Source: Megamerina dolium
Taxonomy: Eukaryota; Arthropoda; Insecta; Diptera; Megamerinidae
Direction: 5' to 3'
Assembly: GCA_963854835.1 (NCBI GenBank)
Contig: OY978530.1
Span: 8,682,372 to 8,746,371, forward strand
DNA length: 64,000 nt
Shown here: in pieces, positions 48,476 to 60,060 of the stretch
How the letters are laid out: each line of letters starts with the position of its first letter
Numbering within the stretch: the first letter of the stretch is position 1
Notes under the pieces: generated by a model
The model's database searches: none
The model's input: only the letters and a program-made list of their open reading frames with translations
Told to the model about the DNA's origin: nothing
Made by a program: the position numbers and the translations under genes

Positions 48476-49346
48476 ACGCACGTGAAATTTTTCCGAAGGA
48501 GCTCTCCGCATTATATCATGTCGCATATATTGTGGGCAGAACCATCAGACTGGATTACCCAATATTGTTGATGAACAAGAAAGCGTTTTGGTTTTATTCG
48601 TTGTGTTTGATCCGTTTATTTCTGCTAATAAGAATTTTGCACTATGTGCTAAAATTCATTGGAAATGATCAGTTAACATCGGATGATTAAGATTTACAAT
48701 CTTAAGTACCGCTATGTATAAAGGTATACTCGTATATACACAAAATAAATATTGAAGGTACATATTTTACCGAAAAGTGAGTTAAAAGTATAAAAAGAAA
48801 TAAGAGCATAAGAGAAATAAGCAAAGCAATGAAGCGAATTAGAATAGTACATGAAGAGTGGGCATGATATGACCAAACAATTGTTACGATATTGTTAAGA
48901 GTAAAATCACTGACAGATTCGAGTACCAGTTTTCTATTTTTCTTAATGTTGCTATAGCAACATATTTCCCGAAATTTTGAACTATATATTTATCCATATA
49001 CATACCAACCTTTCTCGAAGTTGTGATATACACAATCCATATTAATATTACTTATAATTGTGGAATGCCAGAACATTGTGCCAACTGAGTTGCAGTTGGG
49101 TGTGAAAATGTTGACAAAGCACTTTCCCACACAATTCGTAGTTCTACACTTACGTAAGTATACCTGCGTAAGCATATATGTTTAGTCATTCCATGATAAC
49201 TAAAATCTCGTGGACTACTCATGTGTGTGAATATCAAAAAGTAGCTTTCTCACATAATGGGTACATACAAACGCACATGTGGAGTATATATATCGTGTAC
49301 ATAAATATGTACATAAACACATGTGGTGTAAATATATTATTGTATG
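48476..49346. other. No gene seen; possible LTR sequence
   Basis: Nothing coding. TGTTACGATATTG at about 48891 resembles a Ty3/gypsy LTR start, and a TATATAAG box plus GAATAAAG follow after the SINE (49762-49883), but no paired LTR or duplication could be found. Confidence 0.25.
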
Positions 49347-49354
49347 TTATATGT

Positions 49355-49716
49355 TGGGTGCCGTAGCTCAGTGGTTAGTGTCTTCGCCTTCTGATCTGTA
49401 GGTCGTGGTTCAATATCCGGCTGATGCATAACAAATTTTATATCGAAAAGATTTTTCTTTCGAATGGTACCCACCTGTCGGCAAGCAATTGGCAATTCTT
49501 CCGACAGTAACAACTTGCCATGAAAAAGCTTCTAAAAAGAACTCTGTGACAAAGCTCAGAAAAAGTGATATCACAAGTGTTCTGCCGTTCGGAACCGGCT
49601 AAAATAAGTAGGTCCATTCTAATACTGTCCAAAATTTAAGACGCACAACAGTAATAGAAGAGAAGCTCTTCCAATGAGCCCTTTGGGGCTTTAAGTGCCA
49701 CATATTTATTTATTTA
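49355..49716 (+). mobile_element. tRNA-derived SINE copy C, full length, young
   Basis: Full-length copy. The duplication TTATATGTTGG occurs at 49347-49357 and 49717-49727; its last bases overlap the SINE's own TGG. Box A is at 49364-49374; box B is slightly mutated (GGTTCAATATC) near 49407. TTTTT lies at 49452-49456. The (TTTA)n tail abuts the duplication. Confidence 0.93.
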
Positions 49717-49727
49717 TTATATGTTGG

Positions 49728-50060
49728 TATGTGGGTAGATTGATAGTATTAGAAAAATGGTATATAAGCTGCCAGCTTACTGAAGGCAGTCGCTTTCAGT
49801 TGTGAGTCTTGATCTTGCGATCCTTACTAGGCGCTCCAGTATTGGTGTAAAAGTGTAAAGTAATACCCGGAATAAAGTGAAGACCTAAAATCGCAAGTAT
49901 CGTATAATTAATAAAGTATAATTGTTTTATTTCAGCTAACTAGTGTTATAGTCCCGAAGGATATTTAGGAGCTTAGGTTTAGTTGTAAATCTTGTGCGTT
50001 ATGTCCTTGAGTCTAGCCGTTAGGTATTTTGTGAGTGTTGTGGAAAAATAGTATACAACA
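49728..50060 (+). promoter_or_regulatory. LTR-like promoter stretch (TATA box, AATAAA), unassigned
   Basis: TATATAAGCTGCCAGC at 49762 and CTTTCAGTTGTGAGTCTTG resemble the TATA and start region of fly gypsy LTRs; AATAAAG follows at about 49872. It could be the 3' part of a solo LTR interrupted by SINE C. No partner LTR was found, so the call is weak. Confidence 0.25.
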
Positions 50061-50800
50061 GTATGCAGGACTATAACTTTTGGCTTCCTTGGTCACCAAA
50101 TGTATTTTTTCTTCCAGAACGTCGTAACGTTCAACTGTAACAGTTTGACCAGAAGCTCATAGTAAATGACTCTCTCACCAGACACACTGTAACATTTTGC
50201 ATGAATATTCGGTTTTGCAATCGATGTGGATGACTGACCAGCACCAACCCACACTTTTCTACATTAAGATTATTGTACATTATCCTCTTTTCACCTCTCG
50301 CAACGATCTTATGCAAAAATTATTTGTTTGTACCAATAAACAAATTTGAATGTCATGGGGAACTTATATGCCTCTCTTCTAGATTTTACCATGAAATCGC
50401 ACTGAAATTGCCGGTTGTGTTATTCCAAACTCACTTTCAGTTTGACATGGATTTTCATCGAGTAAAGTTTGAATTTCTTTGTCCATAACCTTTGGTGGAC
50501 CACCACTACATGAATCCTTCTCAATACTAAAATTTCATTGACCAAATCTTGCAAATCACCTTCTAACTTTTTCATAACTTATACACGTGTCACCATGAGT
50601 AGAATTGATCGCAATCGATCAACCCCATCTCACAGCATGAGGACCTATGAAGCAGTGAGCAATGACTGCTACATAAGTCGAAATGTCTACATTAAGATCA
50701 CTACGCTTGCGGCAACATTTCTTACTGACAAAAGGCTACAACACTCTCGCCGTTCTATATATGGGTGTATCCATCTATGTTTTCTAGAAACGTAGGAGGT
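50060..50800 (-). pseudogene. Decayed mariner transposase remnant
   Basis: On the minus strand FLHKIVARGEKRIMYNN (50315-50265) matches the mariner block FLHRIVTGDEKWIxYxN with the catalytic Asp lost. It is followed by RIFMQNVTVCLVRESFTMSF (50202-50143), the KNIHxKKVxLCxWWdxxGxxYYELL region. Upstream (to about 50800) only weak traces remain. Many stops. Terminal repeats were not found. Confidence 0.5.
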
Positions 50801-50862
50801 GATAACCTTCAAATTATCACAAGCCTTTGGCTCCTCCACAAATTAATATTGATATTAATATT

Positions 50863-51058
50863 AATTGGCAATTCTTCCTGCAATAAAAATTTGCGATGAA
50901 AAAAGCTTCTAAAAGAATTCTGCGACAAAGCCCAGAAAAATGTGATGTCACAAAGGTTCTGTCGTAGGTCCCTTTTAATACTGTCCTAAATTTAACACGC
51001 ACAACAGTAATGGAAGAGAAGCTCGGCCTAAGAGCCCTTGGGCTTATAAGTGCCACAT
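50863..51058 (+). mobile_element. tRNA-derived SINE copy H, 5'-truncated, older
   Basis: It begins inside the body at AATTGGCAATTCTTCC and runs to AAGTGCCACATAT, then merges into (TA)n. It shows more substitutions and small deletions than the other copies (for example, loss around CGGAACCGGCTAAAATAAG). No duplication is visible. Confidence 0.85.
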
Positions 51059-51234
<176 letters not shown>

Positions 51235-51235
51235 A

Positions 51236-51605
51236 ATTATTTACACCCAAATGCTTCCGCAAAATTTTCCACGTAGTGGTGTAACAGAGGCCCAATTGCT
51301 GCGAAAGGCGCCGAATCGATAATTCAATAATGTAAATTTGGTGCGAAATTTAGTCACAAGATTCCGAATAGCCGCCTAGGAAAGTTGCCCAAACTGACCA
51401 TAAAATGGAAGTACACGATGCATTTTCTTATCTGAGCATGAATTTTGATAATAAAATTCAATAATCTGCAAGCCTTGTTCGTTTGTAAGTCGATTGATGG
51501 TTAAATTATAGACCAAACTGAACATGTTTGACAGTAACATGTTACACGAAAACAACTGAGCTACCAAAAACAGTGTTGCCAAAAAGAAAGTTGTTAAAAT
51601 ATCAC
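51236..51605 (-). pseudogene. Mariner-type (DUF4817) transposase, N-terminal half, minus strand
   Basis: From the end ATACAGGGTGATATTTTAAC (51608 leftwards) the minus strand reads FSLVYNLTINRLTNEQGLQI, IEFYYQNSCSDKKMHRVLPF and [17 protein letters not shown]. It then skips to [20 protein letters not shown], stopping at the (TA)n array at 51232. This is the helix-turn-helix half only. It abuts the plus-strand C-terminal half at 51617, making a head-to-head pair. Confidence 0.75.
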
Positions 51606-51616
51606 CCTGTATATTA

Positions 51617-52400
51617 TTCTCTGTTACTCCACTACATGGAAACTTTTGCGGAAGGATTTGAATGTAAAACCTTTTAAAATATATCTGGTGCAAAAATTGA
51701 AGCCACACGACCTACCACAACATCTAACTTTTGGTGAATGGGCGCTGGGAAAGTTGGATGAAGATCCACATTTTTTATGTGGTGTGAAGAGCAGCCAGAG
51801 GTATTACACAATGCATCCCGAAAAATGCACTGTTTGGTTCGGTTTATGGCCCGGTGGCATCATTGGACCGTACTCTTTCAAAGACGACGAAGGCAGGAAC
51901 GTTACTGTGAATGGCGAGCGCTACCGTGCGATGATTACAAACTTTTTTTTTGCCCAAAATGGAAGAGCTGTACTTGGCTGACATTTGGTTTCAACAAGAC
52001 AGTACCACATTCCACACAGCACGCGAAACAATGGCCCAATCGAGATGCGAGTTCGGGGAACAGTTCATTTCACGTTTGGGGCCGGTCAAATGGCCGCCTG
52101 GATCGTGCGTTTTAACGCCTTTAGACTATTTGTGCAGCTATGTTAAGGCTCATGTCTATAGCAACGGTTGACGTATTGGAAGCCACTATTGAAGAATTTA
52201 TACATGAGATACCGGCCGATAAATTGGACCCAGAGTATGAACCATTAGAGGTGCAGCCACGGTTAACCTTTACATGAAATCATCTTTAAACACTGAATTA
52301 TATAGATGGTTCTATCTACTCAAACAAAGATTTCATACATTTATCTACATTTTTTTTTAAATCAAATCCGAAGGCTCTTAAAAAATCACCCTGTATGATA
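51617..52400 (+). pseudogene. Mariner-type (DUF4817) transposase, C-terminal half, plus strand
   Basis: It begins CYSTTWKLLRKDLNVKPFKI (51619-51678), then FGEWALGKLDEDPHFLCGV, MHPEKCTVWFGLWPGGIIGP, FKDDEGRNVTVNGERYRAMI, ADIWFQQDSTTFHTARETMA and GPVKWPPGSCVLTPLDYLCS. The last catalytic Asp is replaced in SCVLTPLD (Val for Asp), and a frameshift lies near 51945. The right end AAAATCACCCTGTAT (52383-52397) is the complement of the terminal repeat. Related to, but distinct from, the element at 36805-38090. Confidence 0.8.
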
Positions 52401-52693
52401 CAATAGTAACATTTTATTAAAAAGTAGAATTCCTTTGGTCATTTCAAGTAAACGATAGGTACACAGTAGGTTGTGTAAAACGACCACTAATGTAGCAACT
52501 GGCAAGGAACACTTCAGTTGTTTAAGATTGTCAACTAGGTATACTATCGACCTGTATTCGCTATAACTCAGCGAATACAGGGACACTTATAAAGAAACAA
52601 AGATAGTAAAATGAACAGAATTAACGAAGTGAAGTAAAAGTGGAATAAAGAAAAAAAAAAGAGACACAGATAAAAGGAAATAAATTCATATTG

Positions 52694-53091
52694 ATGGTGA
52701 AAGTGAGCTGGATATACTACCTCATTAAGGAAGATCTGTTGATATACACAGCCGAGTTCGGTTTCAATAGCAATGGAACGGTCGACGAACTAAGAAAGGC
52801 GTTCGCCGCATTTATAATCCAAGTAATGAAAGTCGCTTCGCTGAGCTAGAAGCGAAACACACCAATCTCTCAATAGCGATAGACAAACCAAACCCAAGTG
52901 GCAGTGGCGAGATGAGCTGCGGACGATCATTGGCACCTGCCAACGTAAATGAGGTACATGAAGTCAATACACAAGTTCAGCCACCATCCAATGCTTACAT
53001 TCTACATTGGGTACGAAAATGACGAATCAAATATGACTTCAGAGGAGACCTACTGAGCTCTATCGAAAGCATTGAAGACCTTGCAAATGGG
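52694..53091 (+). pseudogene. Gypsy-type gag fragment, left part (split by LINE)
   Basis: ATG at 52694 opens MVKVSWIYYLIKEDLLIYTA, then EFGFNSNGTVDELRKAFAAF. After a frameshift the block HWVRK, then YDFRGDLLSSIESIEDLANG, resembles Ty3/gypsy gag (RWGVxYDGxxDPxxFLERIEDLA). The frame is cut at 53091 by the Jockey LINE and resumes at 55151. Identification rests on these two blocks. Confidence 0.5.
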
Positions 53092-55150
53092 AATTTTTTT
53101 TTTTTGTTAGCTTATTTTTTTTATTGAATCTTTCTTAAATACAAGAAACTAACAATAAGTATTCAAATCTTACAAACTAAATAAAATTATGTGATATCCC
53201 CTACGTTCCATCACAATATGGTGAGTCGCGAGATGTAGCAATTTTACAGCATATTCAGTGTGTCTTTTCTTTTTAATCGACGATGCCCCTTGCTCAGCAA
53301 CAATTGCCTAGAAAGGGGATTCGGATGACTGTGTAATTTTTGAATGTAGCTTCTGCAAGACATTGCAACTTCCTCAGAAATTGTGGGTACATTTAAATCT
53401 CGATGGATGTTAACGTTCCTCATATACCAAGGCGCGTTTACAATAATTCGCAGACACTTGGATTGTATTCGCTGCAATTTTTCGATATTAGAGGGAGATG
53501 CGGTGCCCCAAAACTGAATACCATAAGTCCAGATTGGTTTCAGGATTGCTTTATATAATAGCACTTTGTATTCAAGATTCAACTTTGATCTTTTGTGTAA
53601 CAGCCACCATAACTGATTCATTTTAAGCTTGATCTGAGTTTTCTTTGCCTCTATGTGATTTTTCCATGTCAGCCTTCTGTCGAGGTGAATACCCAAGTAC
53701 TTTGTTGAGGAACATTGCGGAACTGATTGGCCATTAATTTTAAGTGGGGGACATGTATCTAGCCTTAGCGTGAAGGTTACATGTACGCTCTTTGATTCAT
53801 TGACTTTTATACGCCATTTTGATAGCCAGATTTCGAGAGAATCGACATGAGTCTGCAGGAGTTTAGTAGCTTCTATGGGGTTAGAGCGAGAGCACAATAT
53901 TGCCGTATCATCAGCAAAGGTCGATATGAATGTATAGTTATTGCTGTAATCTTACAAACTAAATAAAATTATGTGATATCCCCTATGTTCCATCACAATT
54001 TGGTGAGTCGCGAGATGTAGCAATTTTACAGCATATTCAGTGTGTCTTTTCTTTTTAATCGACGATGCCCCTTGCTCAGCAACAATTGCCTAGCAAGGGG
54101 ATTCGGATGACTGTGTAATTTTTGAATGTAGCTTCTGCAAGACATTGCAACTTCCTCAGAAATTGTGGGTACATTTAAATCTCGATGGATGTTAACGTTC
54201 CTCATATACCAAGGCGCGTTTACAATAATTCGCAGACACTTGGATTGTATTCGCTGCAATTTTTCGATATTAGAGGGAGATGCGGTGCCCCAAAACTGAA
54301 TACCATAAGTCCAGATTGGTTTCAGGATTGCTTTATATAATAGCACTTTGTATTCAAGATTCAACTTTGATCTTTTGTGTAACAGCCACCATAACTGATT
54401 CATTTTAAGCTTGATCTGAGTTTTCTTTGCCTCTATGTGATTTTTCCATGTCAGCCTTCTGTCGAGGTGAATACCCAAGTACTTTGTTGAGGAACATTGT
54501 GGAACTGATTGGCCATTAATTTTAAGTGGGGGACATGTATCTAGCCTTAGCGTGAAGGTTATATGTACGCTCTTTGATTCATTGACTTTTATACGCCATT
54601 TTGCTAGCCAGATTTCGAGAGAATCGACATGAGTCTGCAGGAGTTTAGTAGCTTCTATGGGGTTAGAGCGAGAGCACAATATTGCCGTATCATCAGCAAA
54701 GGTCGATATGAATGTATAGTTATTGTTGGGCATATCTGAAGTGTATAAGAGATACAGTAAGGGACCCAAAACGCTTCCTTGAGGAACGCCAGCGTGAATA
54801 TCCAATGGATTTGTTGTGTAATCCTTGTGATGTACGAGAAATTGTCTTTTCGTGAGGTAGCTACTAAGCAATGAGGAGACATTTGCAGGCATTAATAGTT
54901 TGAGTTTGTAAATAAGGCCATCATGCCATACTTTATCGAAAGCTTGAGTGATATCAAGAAAGACAGCTGAGCAATACTTTTTTTCTTCAAAAGTGTTCCT
55001 TATCAGAGTTACAATGCGGTGGACTTGTTCTATTGTGCCGTGCTGTTTTCTAAATCCAAACTGATGTTGAGGAATGAGTTGGTTGAGATTAATAAATGGA
55101 GTTATATTCATGACAAGTAGCTTTTCGAATACTTTAGAGAGTAGAGGCAG
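53092..55150 (-). mobile_element. Jockey-clade LINE copy 3 with internal 782-bp tandem duplication
   Basis: Minus-strand LINE, 5'-truncated in the RT at 55150, with its poly(A) and AATAAGCTAAC tail at 53092-53125. ATGGG at 53087-53091 and 55151-55155 is a probable short target-site duplication. The 3' part is present twice in tandem (53167-53943 and 53949-54725), differing at roughly 1% of sites. The 5'-most unit keeps a single open frame 55148-54026: LPLLSKVFEKLL, DITQAFDKVWHDGL, GVPQGSVLGPLLY and FADD, ending KRKDTLNML. Unlike copies 1 and 2 it has no stop after RNTFEE. Confidence 0.9.
53167..54725 (-). repeat. Tandem duplication, period 782 bp, inside Jockey copy 3
   Basis: ATCTTACAAACTAAATAAAA begins at 53167 and again at 53949; the other edge is the ACAATAACTATAC region at 53943 and 54725. 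Paired differences include TACGTTCC/TATGTTCC, CAATATGG/CAATTTGG and CTAGAAAG/CTAGCAAG. The left unit retains only RT from just after FADD onwards. Confidence 0.9.
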
Positions 55151-55299
55151 ATGGGCATGAAGTCGAATTAAATCTACTCCCACTACCAAAGACCGAGCTC
55201 TGGTATGGTTGTGAAGCAACAATCGTCACTGACCGCAATAGAGCCCGTTCAAAACAGACTTCCTCCATTTATTTTTGATTGCGCGATATTTTCAAAAAC
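55151..55299 (+). pseudogene. Gypsy-type gag fragment, right part
   Basis: It continues the frame interrupted at 53091: N-G-H-E-V-E-L-N-L-L-P-L-P-K-T-E-L-W-Y-G, as expected after the IEDLANG block. It fades out before SINE D at 55313. Confidence 0.4.
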
Positions 55300-55312
55300 T
55301 AGATGACGGCGG

Positions 55313-55688
55313 AGGGTGCCGTAGCTCAGTGGTTAGTGTGTTCGCCTTCTGATCTGTAGGTCGTGGTTCAATACCCGGCTAACAAATAACAATAAATAAT
55401 AACAAATTTAATATCGAAAAGATTTTTCTTTCGAACGGTACCCACCTGTCGGCAAGCAATTGGCAATTCTTCCGACAGTAACAACTTGCCATGAAATGCT
55501 TCTAAAAAGAACTCTGTGACAAAGCTCAGAAAAGTGATGTAACAAGTGTTCTGCTTTTCGGAACCGGCTAAAATAAGTAGGTCCATTCTAATACTGTCCA
55601 AAATTTAATACGCACAACAGTAATGGAAGAGAAGCTCGGCCCATGAGCCCTTTGGGGCTTTAAGTGCCACATATTTATTTATTTATTT
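55313..55688 (+). mobile_element. tRNA-derived SINE copy D, full length
   Basis: The 13-bp perfect duplication TAGATGACGGCGG lies at 55300-55312 and 55689-55701. Box A and box B are intact. There is an extra AATAACAATAAATAATAAC stretch near 55383-55404 in place of TGATGCATAAC. It ends with CACATATTTATTTATTTATTT. Confidence 0.93.
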
Positions 55689-55701
55689 TAGATGACGGCG
55701 G

Positions 55702-56930
55702 TGTTCCTAGATACCGAGCGTCTTCTAGAGTATACAGCATTGCTTGCATAAATAGTAGCTTTGTGTAAGCTTATCACCCTTACCCCAATACTCGTGGGAA
55801 CATTTATTAAAAGAAAAAAATCAACATGGACCACGGACCAGCCGCGAGGCAGATGAGTAAGCAATGAATGCAAGAACTCAACGGCAGTGATTTCCGGTAC
55901 CAGGGGAGGATGTAACATAGGCCTTATTAATTCGTATTTATCAACCACTTGGTTTGCCCCACCGTAATTGCGCTGGAACATTAATTGTCTCTACCATTGT
56001 TACGCATTTGTTCATATATAAGTGTGTATATCTCCTTACGTTCGAAAACTAATGTTTGAGCTCAGTTAACACTGTACGTCAAAATAGTATAATAATTTTC
56101 GTTTGAACAAATGTAGAAAAGCGACAGAATCAATTTTGTCGTACAATGTAGCGACGAGTACCGCTTTTTTGTTGTGAGTATAAAGAGTAATTTTTTTTTT
56201 GGCATCAACGGCCATTCGAATTGATTGATATTTGAATATGTGCAATGTCATAAAAGAGTAGGGCAGATGCGTGGCATGGGTGTGTGTGTAAATGCAAAAA
56301 AAATGTGAGATGTATAAGGAGTATAGTTATAACGCAACTCTTCCAGGAAATTACAACGGTCGAAATGAAAAGTATTAAAGGCGGGTGTGTGGTACAGACG
56401 AGAGGAATTTTTGTTTGATTGAATTTTTAGAAAGGGTGGACACGGCATGCGTGATTTGAACAAAAAAAGGTAGGTTACGATTCAAATTAGTGATATCGAG
56501 AGTAGAATTGTGCAAAAGTGGTAAAAATAGTATATTTATCTACTTAAATGGCCGATCGACCAACCAATTACTTTGTTTCTACATCGAAACAAAAAAAATT
56601 GTTGTAAAGAACTTTTATTGATATAAAAAGACATTTTGCAGTGCATACCGAAAAATATTAGAAGTGCTAATTTAGAGAATAAGAAATTTTCAAGTACCAT
56701 AAACACAAAAAAAGCAAATGAAAAGCGAAATAATAAAGAAAATTATACAACAAATTCAATTAGAGCACAAAAGAAAATCAAATCCTGCACGAAAGATAGA
56801 GGGAGGTGAAAAAATGCAAAGAAAAGTCATATTAAAAGAAATGTACAATAATTTAATATTAAAAATGCTACACATGTAAAAGAGAATAAAAACAATTTTC
56901 AAACAAAAAAATTGCAAAAGAAGTATATGC
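55702..56930. other. No gene seen
   Basis: 55702-56100 shows no recognisable protein; 56100-56930 is A-rich non-coding sequence that may be the 5' leader of the LINE debris to its right. Confidence 0.35.
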
Positions 56931-59900
56931 TAAAAGGGCACCAAAATAGCATCAGCACCAGCAGCAACACGAACAACAACAACAGGAGCAGAAACAACCA
57001 GTAACACCGCAACAACAAGAAGTCGCTTTAAAGCTGAAGAGAAAGCGGTCAAAGATTTCTTAAAAGAAAAGCGTAAGGAGTCTGATGAATTTTCTATCAT
57101 GGAAACCAGCAGACCATATGAGGATGCTCTGAACTACCCAGTTGCATGTCCGAGTCTGGAGGAACAGGGGTAAATAGCGGGAGTAATCAAGTAAGAGCTG
57201 CATAAGCTCTCATCTAATGAACCCCAACTATGTTTTCAAGTCTGTTCCTTCAAACCCGGATGGAGAGTTGTGAAGACGAGGTCTCGAGGGTCGAGTTAAT
57301 AGAGAAGGCAGTAAAAATTAAACTGAAGGAGAAGAGGGTCAACGCAGTGGAAGAAGTGAATACAGCAAACCTATCGCTGTCTCACAGCTTTTATCCCTGA
57401 ATGTTCTCTCCCAGTTGAACAGTTCTTAGGGTAGTTAAATGGAAGGTAGTGGATCTTACAGCACAACAGCACCGGAAACAAACTTAAGCTGGGCTGATGG
57501 CGGATAGAAACTCTCTTCGAGTGCTTTCTGATTTGAAGATCCATCCCTATTTCGATTTGGGAAGGGTTCAGTTCAAGGTACGATGCAAACAAAAGCTGAA
57601 ACACGCTGCAGCCAAAACAGGTAATACCATACCACGGAGAAACTCTGAGAAGAGAAAGGAAAGACCACTCAGCTTAGTGACATAAAAAACTACGACGTGC
57701 GAGACAAAAGGATGGATATTGTCAGCCGACAAGATTCTCACCAAACAGACACGTGTAACAGGTAGAGTAAATCTTTCCAGTCGAGCTAGCCTATCAGGCA
57801 AATCTACGTCGCCCAATAGTGTTCGGATGCAGATCTAGAGGTAGGGGGTAAAAGAGCGGAAAATTGCCGTCGGGCCAAAGTAGCTTTGGCTGTTCTTATT
57901 AGGACCATAAACACCATTGGTCATGACAAATCTGTTGTGCACAAACCGTGACGTGGTAAATGGCGAGTTTCTGAAGAGCCATCGTGCTCAGACTGAAATA
58001 TCATTTAGGCCAAACAGACAAACAGCTAGTGTTACCAACTGTGCCATTATGTCTTAACTAAACTAGGAAGTCGGATAGACACTATAAATAGATTAAAAAA
58101 AAACATCTTACAAAATCAAAAAATTAATTTTAATTGACTACAAAGACAACTGTCCCCTGAAGGCAAAGGCCTTCAGAAAACAGATGCCTTGGAGGAACTG
58201 TTTAAGCTAAGGAAAGACCTTTTAAACTGTTCAATATGGCCAAGCAGGCCAACAGGCCTAAGAAAGAATCTTTTAGAACACAGTCTCTTGCAGTCGCTTA
58301 CACAAGATTCTCTCATCAGCAAAACTGAAACCAATTGGAACATTGACCATTAGCAATGGGTCAAGTACTAACAGTGAAAAAGAAAGTCTAAAACGTACTT
58401 CCCGGGGTCAGAGATTCATCAAAATGATTACCAATAATAAATGTTGAACAGACTAATGTTGCCAACAGAGAAGATTGGAGGATTGTAAAAGCAATCTTCA
58501 ATCCTTCAGTCGTAGAATAGGCACTGGGCTCTTTCCGTCTATATAAGGCAATAAGAAAATGGCATTTGTTTTCAAGTTCCTCGAAAAAGCAATTGTATTT
58601 TCATTTGAGAGAGAAAATTCTCTGGCAAAATCCCTCAACTCTTATGATCTAGAAAAAATCAATGTACTAGTTACTCTAAGAAGGTGGATATCATTTATAC
58701 TAGGTAGCAGGATAATCGAGTCGAATATAGGCAGTATTACACAGAAAAAACAACTGCTAGAGGTTATTTTCAAGGTGGAGTACTGTTATGTCTGCTCTAG
58801 TTCATGATTACGGACGATCTAATCGAAGACTTAACTTAGCTTAACTGAGGAGGAATTTGAAACAATTGGTTATACGGATGACTTTGTAATTGCAATCAGG
58901 GGCATAGATGGACATACCGTCTCCAATATGCTCCGAATTGCAATAGAAATTGTAAAAAAATGGTGTGTCAGACATGGATTGTCAATCAACCCTAGCAAAA
59001 CTGCCATTGTCCTCCTTACCAAAAAACGAGTTTGCAGTAAAAAAAACTGAACATTTTTGAGGATAAAACAAAATTCTCCAAACAATTCAAATATCTAGGG
59101 AGTAAAAAAAAAAAATATGTGGCACTTAAAGCCCCAAAGGGCTCATTGGCCGAGCTTCTCTTCCATTACTGTTGTGCGTCTTAAATTTTGGACAGTATTA
59201 GAATGGACCTACTTATTTTAGCCGGTTCCGAACGGCAGAACACTTGGGACATCACTTTTTCTGAGCTTTGTCACAGAGTTCTTTTTAGAAGCTTTTTCGT
59301 GGCAAGTTGTTACTGTCGGAAGAATTGCCAATTGCTTGCCGACAGGTGGGTACCGTTCGAAAGAAAAATCTTTTCGATATTAAATTTGTTATGCATCAGC
59401 CGGGTATTGAACCACGACCTACAGATCAGAAGGCGAACATACTAACCACTGAGCTACGGCACCCACCTAGGGAGTAAACTAAACTGTAATCCCCATATGG
59501 ACCATAAAAGCAAACAATAATCTTTGTACATGCAAACTCATAATTGGATGCATTAGAACAACTCCTACGGCTGCCCCTAAATGTTATTTTAAGATCAGTA
59601 CCATGTGAGCAATACAGTCAGCCTCAGGTAGTTTATCGAAGATATGAATGAAATAGAAGCTTTCGGATGCCTCTAGACGAAATACCCCTCATATACATTT
59701 TAGATAGAAAATACAAAACTTTTATAACGGACAAGGTGGGATAGGGTAAAAACAGAATCGTCTGATACTCTGAGGGCATTATCTGATACACTGATGGGCC
59801 CCAGACTGAAGAAGGCCCTGAAGCTGAAACATACTGTAATGAGTTTTAAATATCGATCAATTTTGGAACAATGGCAAAGGTCTTTCAAGCCATATTCCAT

Positions 59901-60060
59901 TAACCTCTGCAACAGATTCATTCTGTCTCAAGAAGTAAGAAAAAAGAAATAATTATAATGTCAGATAGCCAGGCAGCAATTAAGGCACTGAGCAAAAACA
60001 TAATGAACTCTAAGATTGTCTGGGAAACCGTAAATGTCATCAAAATCTTTGGGGAAGGTG
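56930..60060 (+). mobile_element. LOA/I-like LINE, heavily decayed, interrupted by SINE E
   Basis: A gag-like part (57000-58060) shows only composition and short blocks. The RT part is clearer: ARGYFQGGVLLCLL near 58750-58795 and GYTDDFVIAIRGIDGHTVSN with the YxDD catalytic pair near 58873-58930, then HGLSINPSKTAIVLL and FKQFKYLG just before the SINE, with the thumb after it. RNase H traces (IIIMSDSQAAIKALSKN) are near 59948-60000. Dozens of stops. The TYADD-like motif here reads Y-T-D-D. Confidence 0.6.
59107..59466 (-). mobile_element. tRNA-derived SINE copy E, full length, minus strand
   Basis: The only minus-strand copy. The 12-bp duplication CTAGGGAGTAAA lies at 59095-59106 and 59467-59478. 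Here the 3' tail is a run of 12 T (A on plus) instead of (TTTA)n. It sits inside the LINE RT frame right after the FKYLG motif. Confidence 0.93.
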
